NCBI GenBank assembly: GCA_011799875.1 | Contig: CM022298.1 | Span: forward strand, 284,653,395 to 284,717,394 | Direction of reading: 5' to 3' | DNA from: Thinopyrum elongatum | Taxonomy: Eukaryota > Streptophyta > Magnoliopsida > Poales > Poaceae | DNA: 64,000 bases | Part shown: in pieces, positions 55,708 to 64,000 of the stretch | Numbering within the stretch: position 1 is the stretch's first letter | Layout of the letters: the number at the start of each line of letters is the position of its first letter | Notes under the pieces: model-generated | What the model was told of the DNA's origin: nothing | The model's database searches: none | The model's input: the letters and a program-made list of their open reading frames with translations, nothing else | Position numbers and translations under genes: made by a program

Positions 55708-56118
55708 TGTCTGCGTACGACACCTATGGGATCCAAAAGACCCTTTTACGATTCGGCAGGGAGAGAGGTATGCACAAAGAGCCGAACCGAGGACCAACGC
55801 GAGGGGATTTTTACCCAGGTTCGGGCCGCTGATGAGCGTAAAACCCTACTCCTGCTTTAGTCTATTATCAGTGTTTTCGTCCCAGTTCTTGGAGCGCTTG
55901 CCATGAACAGTGTGTTCATGCAGCAGCTACGCATGAAGAATGGGCTGAGAGAGTGGCCTCCTCCCCTGTAGCAGTTGCCTTGGGCCTCCTTTAATATGCT
56001 CAAAGGGGTCACCACAGTGGCAAACTGTTGATATGCGAGGTGTAAAGTAGCTACAGGGTTATCATCCCTAACCACTGACAGTTTAGGACCAATGCATTTA
56101 ATGCACCGTGAGGTGTCC
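55708..56118 (-). repeat. 5' LTR of element B, inner half
   Basis: Matches 43305-43715 of the 3' LTR. It stops at GAGGTGTCC where the LTR of element C begins in the opposite orientation. The TATA box seen in the 3' LTR is changed to TTTAATATG here. The outer 387 bp should lie beyond the 3' end of C, outside the window. Confidence 0.87.
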
Positions 56119-57130
56119 TGTCGGTGTACTAGAATAGGGGTACCCTAGTACCCCGTACTTGTGCACGGGCAGTAGTAGCATCCCGCGGCCAGGCTTGCGG
56201 GAGGACAGCCAGAGAGAAGCTCAAGATTATTAAGCCATTCGAGAACAAAGTATACAAAGCAAGAGTTAAGGCCCCGGCAAGAGGAGCTTGCCGGGAGGGA
56301 CAGCTGAGGCCCAGCCTGGGCATTGCTGAAGCAGAGTACTTGCCGCGGCAAGGTACTTGCCCCGGCAAGTCATTGGCTGCGGCAAGGTATTGGCTGCGGC
56401 AAGATAGCGGCTGTGGCAAGGTACTTGCCCCGGCAAGTTACCTTGCACGGCAAACTATGGGTTGCGCCAAGCTGTCAAGTGCGGCAAGGTCTTGCCGCGG
56501 CAAGCGTTACTGTACCACTGTGCTACTGTGCTGCTCCGGTGCCTCTGCCAGCGTGGCGCTCTGGGTCCTTCCAAGCGTGCGTGGCAGGGCACTGTGTAGA
56601 CGGCGGTGCACTGTAGATAGCGGTGCAGCAGCAGGTGGGATAGGCTTTTCCCACGTCCACGACATCCGGGTACATGTATGTGGACAGCAAAGGCATGGGC
56701 ATTTAATGCCCTTGTCCCCTGCCGTCAGTGGTAGGTAGGACATGTCATCCTGGTAATAGTGGCCTTACTGTAGCAACTTTCCACCTCTACCTTTACTGTT
56801 TGCCACCTGTTGGTGACCCCTTTGTGCGTATAAAAGGAGGCCCATAGGCAACGTGAAAGGGGAGAGGAACTGGAAAAGGGAGAACTCCAGTATTGCACGC
56901 AGCTACTCGGTACTGTAGCGCTCCTGGAGCTAGAACAATCATACAGATAATAAACCAAAAAAAGCAGGAGTAGGGTTTTACGCATCCGTGCGGCCCGAAC
57001 CTGGGTAAATCTCTCTCGTGCACTGTCGTGTTCTTCGCTAGATTTGCTCTTCGCGCGACCGTCTCTCCCTGCCGAACGTAAAGGGGTCCTTCTCTGGGTC
57101 CCATAGGTGATCGCGGATTCGTCCCCGACA
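56119..57130 (+). repeat. 5' LTR of element C
   Basis: 1012 bp, TGTCGGTGTACTAG to GGATTCGTCCCCGACA. TATA box GCGTATAAAAGGAGG (56826-56840), then GGAGTAGGGTTTTACGCATC and GGCCCGAACCTGGGTAAATC (56969-57009) near the presumed R/U5. A cluster of CTTGCC/GGCAAG motifs lies at 56273-56505. The left neighbour bases TGTCC (56114-56118) are a candidate target duplication. Confidence 0.9.
56273..56505. repeat. cluster of GGCAAG/CTTGCC palindromes in the LTR of element C
   Basis: About 13 copies of GGCAAG or its complement in 230 bp, several paired as palindromes: CTTGCCGCGGCAAG (twice) and CTTGCCCCGGCAAG (twice). The same hexamer is frequent in the LTRs of A, B, F and H. Short imperfect direct spacing suggests expansion of a motif. 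Confidence 0.7.
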
Positions 57131-57153
57131 TCTTTGGCGCGCCAGGTAGGGGG
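57131..57153 (+). other. primer-binding site of element C
   Basis: TCTTTGGCGCGCCAGGTAGGGGG follows the LTR directly; TGGCGCGCCAGG would pair with a tRNA ending CCUGGCGCGCCA, from memory a tRNA-Arg. Confidence 0.7.
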
Positions 57154-57217
57154 CAGACAGGTTGTGTGAACCTAATCTAGCGATTTGCGCGCTAGTTTTT
57201 GGGCCATTCTCCGTCTT

Positions 57218-59220
57218 ATGGCTCCAAAAAAGAAGACTTCAGCCATCGGTGCGTCCACGTCCAACCCGCCTGCTCCCGTGCAGGAGGGTGCCGACGTGAT
57301 TGCAGCTGCTGGGGGGACTGGAGAGCGAGAGCTCCTATTACCTCCACCTGTCCAAAACCGGGCCAGCAACGCCAATCTTGGCGCTGCTGGGTCTGGGAAC
57401 GCAGCGCTGCTCGCTGCTGCTCGCCCTGCAAGCTCCAGAAACGGTGCTGCGCGTTCTGGAACGCCTGCGCCGGTTCAGACGCCGCGGCCTTCGCAAGAAG
57501 CCCGTGACAGGCAGCGTCCTGACGCCCCAGGTGCCAGGCGCTCCCTGGATAATGAACTTGGGCATCAATCTCAAGATGCGCGGGGTCACCATACGCAACA
57601 ACACGTTGGCAGGGTCGAGGTGCGGTCGCCTGGGCGTGGAGATGCTCCTTCTAACACCGTTAGGAGTAAGAGCATCCCACAGTCCTCACGCCACTCGATA
57701 CCTCCCTCACCAGCAGAAGCGTTGGCGCGTGCGCAGCTGCTCCTGAACTTCCCTCCACCAGCAGATAAGCTTGACGAGTGGAGGGCAACCATTCAGAGCC
57801 TTCTCAGCTTCGCTGATGCCGACCCGGTGCGCGCGGCCGACAAGAGAGCTGGTGACGAAGCTGTCACCAACAAGAACGGCGAGGGGGCAACAACCGTACA
57901 CTCCCCACCCAGACGGCCTCGGTCGCCGACACGTCGAAACGACGCCCGTGGCGATGATTCCACGGCGTCGTCTGACCCGTGAGCTCGTCGTGACCAGCGC
58001 CTCATTCTTCAGGAACGCAGAGGAGAAGACGCTTGTACCACTATCGAGCGAAGGAGAGAAGCGCATCGTCAGTCCGACAGACGCGCAGGGCCCGCTGTTG
58101 ACATGCATGCGCCAAGGGATCCTGGCGACTTGCCGTACGCGGTAAGTTGTCCAGCATTCACCCGTGAGCTGCGGCAGGTCCAGTGGCTCAATCGCAAGGC
58201 TTTCAAGCCTGACGTGCCGGAGAAGTATGATGGCAAGACACACCCGTCGGAGTTCCTCAGCATTTACACCATTGCGGTGCAAGCTGCCGGGGGACGAGAC
58301 GACAAGATTCTTGCTAACTACTTCCCACTCGTGTTAAAGCGCAACGTCGTCTCATGGCTCATGCACTTGCCGGAGAACTCCATTTCTTCATGGGCGGACC
58401 TGTGCCATCAGTTTGTTGGTGCCTTTACTGGCGGTCATCAACCTCATGGCCAGGAGAGTGATCTTCACCTCATCCCCCAGAAGGAAGGAGAGCCCCTGCG
58501 CAAATACATTCAAAGGTTCAGCCGCGTACAGTACAACATCCCAGATGTTCACCCCGCTGCGGTTATTAGCGCGTTCCATCAGAACGTGCGTAACCGCAAG
58601 ATGTGGGAGGAAATGGCGATGACCAAGGTCAGAGACATTGGCCAGCTATATGCTCTCGCCAACAAGTGTGCGCGCGCTGAAGAGGGAAGGAAACTTCCCG
58701 GTGAAGGTGTTGGCGCAGGGGGGAGCTCTGACAGCGAAGGTACCGCCCCGGCAAAGAAGGGCCGGCGGCGGAACAACAGGAAGAAAAAGGGCAAAGCTGT
58801 GCTTGCCATCGAGTAGTCCAGCGGCAACGGCAGCGCCGACAAGGCCAAGGTCGAGGGCTCCGGCAAGGAGATTGCCGCGTGCGCCAACTGTCAGGCCTTG
58901 GCGGCTGCCGACAAGCAGGACGGCTCCGACAAGCAATATTGCAAGATCCACCGCACCAAGGGACACGATCTCCAGAACTGTCGACGAGTCGAGCAGCTTG
59001 TCGAATAGCAGAAAGCTGAGTATGAGAGGCGCGACAAGGAGAACGCCCCAGAAGGTGCTGGCGGGTCCGGCAAGAAGCGCACTTCCCGAGGAGGGCATCG
59101 CGGCAAGGCCAAGCAGCAGCAGAGAGACAGGCCTCCTCGTGGCCGCGACAAAGATGATGATGATGATGATCTAGATGATGAAGAATCCAGTGAGCACGAA
59201 TTTCAGAAAGCCGCAGAAGT
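57218..59220 (+). pseudogene. element C gag, one frame with three stop codons
   Basis: ATG 57218 (MAPKKKTSAIGAST). Ala/Pro/Gly-rich N-terminus, ALARAQLLLNFPPPADKLDEW (about 57715-57780), capsid block PEKYDGKTHPSEFLSIYTIA (about 58215-58275), SWLMHLPENSISSWADL, RKYIQRFSRVQYNI, the basic KKGRRRNNRKKKGK stretch and the zinc knuckle YCKIHRTKGHDLQNC (about 58940-58983). The frame continues into protease and is interrupted only by TGA 57980-57982 (CGA in relatives), TAG 58814-58816 and TAG 59006-59008. A deletion-free, almost complete gag; the best preserved in the window. Confidence 0.88.
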
Positions 59221-59581
59221 CTTGTGTGTTGACGGTGGTGCTTCGTTGCATTCTTCTCACCGCCAACTTAAACAGTGGGCGCGAGAGATCAATGCGGCGG
59301 AACCATCTGTTGATGCCAGAAAGCTTCTGAAGTGGTCCGACACGCCTATCATCTTTGACATTGAGGACCACCCTGACCGCACAACGGCGGTCGGGTGCTT
59401 GCCGATGTTGGTTTCACCAACGATCCGCAACCTCAAGGTCACGAAGATGTTAGTTGACGGTGGGGCCGGCTTGAATCTGATTTCGCCCGCTGTGCTCCGG
59501 AAACTTCAAATCTCTGACGGCGAGCTTGAGGAAACTGGTACTTTCCAAGGAGTCAATCCAGGAAGCAGCAGGCCTCGTTAG
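59221..59581 (+). pseudogene. element C aspartic protease, C-terminally deleted
   Basis: In frame with gag: LCVDGGASLHSSHRQLKQW, TTAVGCLPMLVSPTIRNL and the active site MLVDGGAGLNLIS (about 59445-59485). After FQGVNPG the normal continuation (rest of the protease, the linker and the RT N-terminus, about 0.9 kb in B) is missing and the sequence jumps to the RT-side EAAGLVRGV; the protease frame ends at TAG 59579-59581. Confidence 0.85.
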
Positions 59582-60400
59582 AGGAGTGCTCCATCCTACG
59601 TGGTTGGCCAATCCTGTTGTCGTGCGCAAAGCGAATGGAAAATGGAGGCTTTGTATTGATTTCACTGATGTCAATAAAGCTTGTCCCAAAGAGCCATTTC
59701 CTTTGCCCCGCATAGACCAGATTGTTGACTCCACGGCAGGATGTGATTTGCTTTCATTTCTTGACGCATATTCAGGGTATCATCTAATCTTCATGGCTGA
59801 GGAAGATGAGGAAAAGACCGCATTTATCATACCCTGTGGCACATACTGTTTCGTACGTATGCCATTTGGTTTGAAAAATGCTGGTTCGACATTTGCAAGA
59901 GCCGTCCAGATTGCTTTTGAGCCTCAGCTGCACAGAAATGTGGAAGCCTATATGGATGATATAGTGGTCAAAAGCAAAGACAGGGCTACTTTGGTTCAAG
60001 ATCTAGAAGAAACTTTTGTAAATCTGCGCAAGATCAACCTGAAGCTCAACCCCGAGAAGTGCGTGTTTGGAGTTCCCTCCGGCAAGCTTCTCGGGTTCTT
60101 TGTGTCTCAACGTGGAATTGAAGCCAATCCTGACAAGATCAAAGCCATTGAGCAAATTGAAGCACCGAAGCGCGTCAAGGATGTACGACGACTTGCCGGC
60201 TGTGTTGCTGCCCTCAGTAGGTTTATCTCCAAGTCAGCTGACCGCGCCCTGCCATTTTTCAAAATCTTAAAAAAGGCAGGTCCATTGAAATGGACTCCCG
60301 AGGCGGAGGCAGCGCTGCAAGACTTGAAGAGATACCTCTCCTCCCCTCCAATACTTGTCGCGCCTAAACCACAAGAGAAGTTGTTGCTGTATCTAGCGGC
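59560..60400 (+). pseudogene. element C reverse transcriptase, N-terminally deleted
   Basis: Begins at the deletion junction with AAGLVRGVLHPTWLANPVVV, then VRKANGKWRLCIDFTDVNKA, FLDAYSGYHLIFMAEEDEEK, RMPFGLKNAGSTFARAVQ, the YMDD box (about 59950-59961) and LLGFFVSQRGIEANPDKIKA. The palm and thumb are open and catalytic Asp residues kept; the N-terminal segment and its start are lost. Confidence 0.9.
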
Positions 60401-61645
60401 AACCAATCAAGTGGTTAGTGCTGCGCTGGTAGTGGAGAGAGAGGTGGATGAGGAGGCAGTAACTGCGGCAAGCACGACCAGCGACAAGCTGGGGGCAACA
60501 AGTTTTGCTGCCGACAAGGATTCGTCTGCGCAGTCAGGCGAAGTGATACAAAAGAAGAAAATGGTGCAGCGCCCGGTCTACTTTGTGAGCTCTCTTCTGC
60601 AGGGAGCTAGGTCAAGGTATTCTGGTGTGCAGAAGCTGCTTTTCGGCCTTCTCATGGCCTCGAGAAAGCTGCGCCATTACTTTCAAGCACATGAAGTTAC
60701 CGTCGTCACTCGCTTCCCGCTGAAAAGGATTTTGCAAAATCCAGAAGTGACGGGCAGGATTGTCGAGTGGGCGTTGGAGTTGTCGAGCTTTGGTCTCAAG
60801 TTTGAGAGTACATCAACCATACAGAGCCGAGTTTTGGCAGAGTTTGTCGCAGAATGGACACCAACGCCAGACGAAGAAATCCCAGAGATGACTCTCCCCG
60901 GCAAGGAGATAAGCAAAGAGTGGCTTATGTACTTTGATGGTGCCTTTTCGCTGCAAGGCGCCGGTGCTGGCGTACTGCTTGTCGCACCCACCGGAGAGCA
61001 CCTCAAGTACGTGGTCCAAATGCACTTTCCCAAGGAACAGGCGACGAACAATACTGCAGAATATGAGGGGTAGCTTGCCGGTCTCAGGATCACGGCAGAC
61101 CTTGGGATCAAGAAGCTTATTGTCAGGGGAGATTCGCAGCTTGTCGTCAGGCAAGTGAACAAGAACTACCAATGCCCATTGATGGAAGCTTATGTAGATG
61201 AGGTGAGGAAGTTGGAAGAACGCTTTGACGGCCTACAAATGGAGCACATCCCACGTGCTGAGAATGACATTGCCGATGGTTTGTCAAAGCGCGCCGCACT
61301 CAAATTGCCTGTGGAGCCAGGCACTTTTGTGCTCCAACTAACTCAGCCATCTGTGACGCCATCAGTAGAGCAAGGAAGGAAGAGGAAGTTGGCTTCTGGC
61401 GACTACTTCCCGGCAGAGCTCTCCGAAGCCGCCGGCAAGAAGGCTGCCAAAGCCAGCGCCAAAGATGCAGAGGGGCAACTTGCTCCGACAAGGCCTCACG
61501 CTCTTGTCGTTGAAGCGGGTGCTCCTAGGCTAGAGGCAAAGGGGCAACTTGCTCCGACAAGACTTCGGGTCCTTGTCGTTGAAGCAGGTGCTCCTGATCG
61601 AAGCGCTGAGGAGCAAGATGCTCCGACGAGGCCAAGATGCAGAGG
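60400..61645 (+). pseudogene. element C dual RNase H and repeated linker
   Basis: Same frame as RT. First RNase H (60400-60880) with VYFVSSLLQGARSRYSGVQ, degenerate catalytic residues. Archaeal-type RNase H (about 60920-61190) with MYFDGAFSLQGAGAGVLL, NNTAEYEG, then TAG 61071-61073 in place of a Leu codon (TTG), GDSQLVVRQ beyond. The linker contains a tandem repeat of about 75 bp (QLAPTRPHALVVEAGAP-type unit, 61476-61640, two copies plus a partial third) before the Copia LTR junction. Confidence 0.85.
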
Positions 61646-62744
61646 GGCAAGTAACATATCGCCGGACGAAGGGAATTGCAACAGGATTAACTGAATCCTT
61701 AACATCGTGGTTCAACCGATAAAAGATGTTCATTGAATATGTATGAACCAATATGAGCATCCAAGTTCCGCTATTGGTTATTGACCGGAGAATTTTGTCG
61801 GTCATGTCTACATGATTCTCAAACCTGTAGGGTCTGCACGCTTAACATTCGGTGACGCTAGAGTAATATTGAGATATGCATGTTGGTGACCGAATATTGT
61901 CCGGAGTCCCAGATGGGATCCGGGACATCACGAGGAGCTCTGGAATGGTCCAGAGGTAAAGATTTACATATGTAAAGTTGTTTTCAGGGTTCCAGAAAAA
62001 GTTTCAGTTTTTTTTGGTATTGTCCCAGGAAGCTTCCAGAAGGTTCAGAAACTTCGGGAGTAGTCCGGAAGCCACCAAGGCTTCCACCATGTCCCAAGGG
62101 CCAGTATGTGCTGAGGGGAGGCACCTTGGCCTTATTGGGCCAGGAGCACAAGTCCCTCAAGGCCCATGTGGCTTGGGAGAGGTGGAAAGTCCACGTGTAT
62201 ATGGAAAAGGAGGGAATTAGACTAGGAGTCCAACTCCTCCCCCATGGTGTGCCCCTAGGGCTTGGAGGGATGGCCATCACGCCTCTCCACCTATACATAA
62301 AGGGGAGGGGGCACCCCCAATAGGAGACACAAGCCCTTGGCCCCCTCTCTCTCCTGTTACTTCGTAACTCCTCTGTCTTTGTTGTTTCGGTACCACTCGG
62401 TGTAGCCCTGCCGGAATCACGCTACCACCATCACCGTCACGCCGTCGTGCTGCCGGCGATCCCATCTACTTCTCCTCTCTTGCTTGCTCGATCAAGGAGG
62501 AGGAGACATCATCGAGCCATATGTGTACTGAATGCGAAGGTGACCTCCGTTCGGTACTTCATCGGTTTGGATCGCGATTGGATCGTGATGAGTACGACTA
62601 CATCAACCGCGTGATATATGCTTCTGCTTAACGGTCTACGAGGGTACATAGACACACTCTCCCCTATCGTTGCTATGCTTCTCCTACATAGATCTTGAGT
62701 GTTCGTAGGATTTTTTTTTGATTTTCAAGCAACATTCACCAATA
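61646..62744 (+). mobile_element. left-truncated Angela/BARE/WIS-like Copia LTR N
   Basis: Non-coding stretch with phrases I recognise from long Copia LTRs of wheat and barley: GTTATTGACCGGAGAATTTTGTCGGTCATGTCTACATG, TAGGGTCTGCACGCTTAACATTCGG, GATCCGGGACATCACGAGGAG, a TATA box (CTATACATAAAGGGG, 62289-62303) and a T-rich end. The first 0.7 kb or so of such an LTR is missing at the left; the right border (about 62734-62744) is uncertain. The neighbouring host region lost its integrase N-terminus. Family assignment is from memory. Confidence 0.65.
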
Positions 62745-63497
62745 GTAGAGCCAATGAGGAAGGTGACAGCACAGTCAGCCGTCAAGTTCTTTAAAGGACT
62801 GGTTTGCTGTTTTGGAGTTCCTAACAGAATAATCACCGACAATGGCATGCAGTTCATGATCCACGCCTTCATGCAGTACATCCAAAGCCTTGGAAGCAAG
62901 GTGTGCTTCACCTCCGTTGCTCATCCGAGAAGCATTGGGCAAGCAGAACAGACGAATGCTGAAGTGTCGCATGGTCTCAAGACAAGAACCTTTGATAGGT
63001 TGCACAAGTGCAGAAAGCGTTGGATTGATGAGTTGCTGGTGGTTCTTTGGTCACTTAGAATGACACCAAATTGAGCTACTGGCCAAAAACCCTTCTCCCT
63101 AGTCTATGGTGCAGAAGCGGTGCTCCCCACAGAACTCACATACGGGTCACCTCGAGTGCTTGCTTATGATGAGATAGAGCAAGAGCAGCTGGGGCAAGAT
63201 GACACAGCGCTCCTTGAGGAAGATCATCTTCAGGCGGCTGTGCGAGCTGCACGCTACCATCAAGCTTTGCGCCGCTACCATAGCCGCAAGGTTCATGCCC
63301 GAAGCTTTGAGGAAGGTGACCTTGTTCTTCGGCGCGTTCAGTCCTCCAAGGGATCAAAAAAGTTGACACCAAAGTGGGAGGGCCCTTATCGGGTACTGCA
63401 AGTCACCAGACCTGGCGCAGTCCGTCTAGAGACCAAAGATGGTAGACAAGTACAGAACTCATGGAATATTGAGCATCTTCTCAAGTTCTACCCATGA
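62745..63497 (+). pseudogene. element C integrase, N-terminal half missing
   Basis: Resumes at EPMRKVTAQSAVKFFKGLVC, with the second catalytic Asp in IITDNGMQFM (about 62834-62863), the Glu in RSIGQAEQTNAEV (about 62930-62968) and the GPY/F-like WEGPYRVLQVTRPG (about 63375-63416), ending LLKFYP with TGA 63495-63497. The zinc-binding region and first catalytic Asp are absent because of the N insertion and deletion. TGA at 63072-63074 (CGA in relatives) interrupts PN-RATGQ. Confidence 0.87.
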
Positions 63498-64000
63498 GGC
63501 GCAGTTGCTGGGCTTTGCTCCCAGCAACCCCTTTTGTACAAGCATTGTCTCTGAGACTTGTAACCCTTTGTACAAAGCCAGGCACAGACCCTGTGCATAT
63601 GTGAATAAAGCTAAGTGTTTCACAACCTTTTGTGCATATTTGCTTATGTATTAATACATGCAATGTTGTGATTACATTTCGGCTTGTATGAAAACTGCTG
63701 ACGGACCGCCAAGCTTCCCAAACTTCTCTTTTCTTTTCTTTCTTTTCAAAGAAACAGAAGGATTCCTTGCGCGCAAGTTTCCCGGGAGGGGAGTGACAAA
63801 GGGAATATATGGCACCGCTGCCGGCATTCATTTCACAAGACAAGAAGTACAGCAAGGAAAGCTAAGTTGGAAATATTTTCAACTAAAAATTTCTTTGTTA
63901 CATTATAGTTCCCCTTGCACAGTTCTGTGTTAGTATGAGAAACCCCCACGCGAAGGAATCTTGTCACAACCATTCGCGCTCTAATCTCGCCTTGAGTCCG
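63498..64000 (+). other. 3' region of element C downstream of pol
   Basis: Non-coding. TGTACAAAGCCAGGCACAGACCCTGTGCATATGTGAATAAAGC (63570-63612) includes an AATAAA-type signal at 63603; it matches the post-pol regions of B and F. By analogy an antisense ORF on the minus strand should begin to appear just beyond the window. Confidence 0.6.

Larger units (their letters stand above)
43305..56118 (-). mobile_element. Tat/Retand-type gypsy element B, almost complete, with antisense ORF
   Basis: Minus orientation: 5' LTR (55708-56118, outer half displaced by element C), primer-binding site, gag, protease, RT, dual RNase H, integrase (to 49269), then a 4-kb antisense gene on the plus strand (44501-48470), polypurine tract and 3' LTR (43305-44102). 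Hand alignment of the two LTRs over about 410 bp shows roughly 24 differences. It is inserted in fragment D. Confidence 0.92.
56119..64000 (+). mobile_element. Tat/Retand-type gypsy element C, internally deleted and interrupted
   Basis: Plus-strand element: 5' LTR, primer-binding site, gag-protease in one frame, a deletion between protease and RT, RT-RNase H-RNase H in one frame, a Copia LTR fragment replacing the linker/integrase border, the rest of integrase, and 500 bp of 3' region. Damage is mainly a few stop codons, so this is one of the less decayed copies. The 3' end and any antisense ORF lie outside the window. Confidence 0.9.

Overview
The window looks like intergenic DNA from a large-genome grass, most likely a member of the wheat/barley tribe (Triticeae). 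I see no ordinary host gene, no tRNA or rRNA gene and no prokaryotic feature. Nearly every base can be assigned to transposable elements nested inside one another: Ty3/gypsy elements of the Tat/Retand type (gag, protease, RT, two RNase H domains, integrase, and an extra antisense ORF near the 3' end), an Athila-like gypsy element known only from LTRs, Copia remnants, an L1-type LINE, a CACTA-like DNA transposon and solo LTRs. The organism and lineage calls come from protein motifs and remembered LTR sequence, not from a search.

Layout, left to right. 1-5018: Tat element A (minus strand; gag-pol remnant and 5' LTR), inserted in a CACTA-like transposon (5019-9094) full of tandem repeats, which itself sits in a Copia element G (minus, 9095-12381). 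12382-13669: fragment of Tat element H (3' LTR and the start of an antisense ORF). 13670-17248: Athila-like element E (minus), with a solo LTR J (13898-14755, perfect AAATT duplication) inside its LTR. 17249-34671: Tat element F (minus), whose 5' LTR is split by a LINE (27243-34021). 34677-41092: gypsy element L (plus; LTR and partial gag), whose gag is split by a 4.4-kb solo LTR M (36156-40592). 41093-41576: another piece of E's LTR. 41577-43304: chimeric Tat fragment D (plus; RT/RNase H joined to a gag tail). 43305-56118: Tat element B (minus), nearly complete, with an intron-containing antisense ORF. 56119-64000: Tat element C (plus), whose LTR lies in B's 5' LTR and whose pol is interrupted by a truncated Angela/BARE-like Copia LTR N.

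The part most worth attention is the antisense cassette between pol and the 3' LTR of the Tat elements. In B it encodes a Transposase_28-like, coiled-coil protein with three frame-consistent GT-AG introns. In F the same position holds a different gene: a protein with a plant B3-type DNA-binding domain and an acidic tail, broken by one stop codon. H keeps only the beginning of an F-like cassette. In A, F and B an in-frame amber codon also lies at the same place between protease and RT. All coding regions here carry stops, frameshifts or deletions, so none is called intact.
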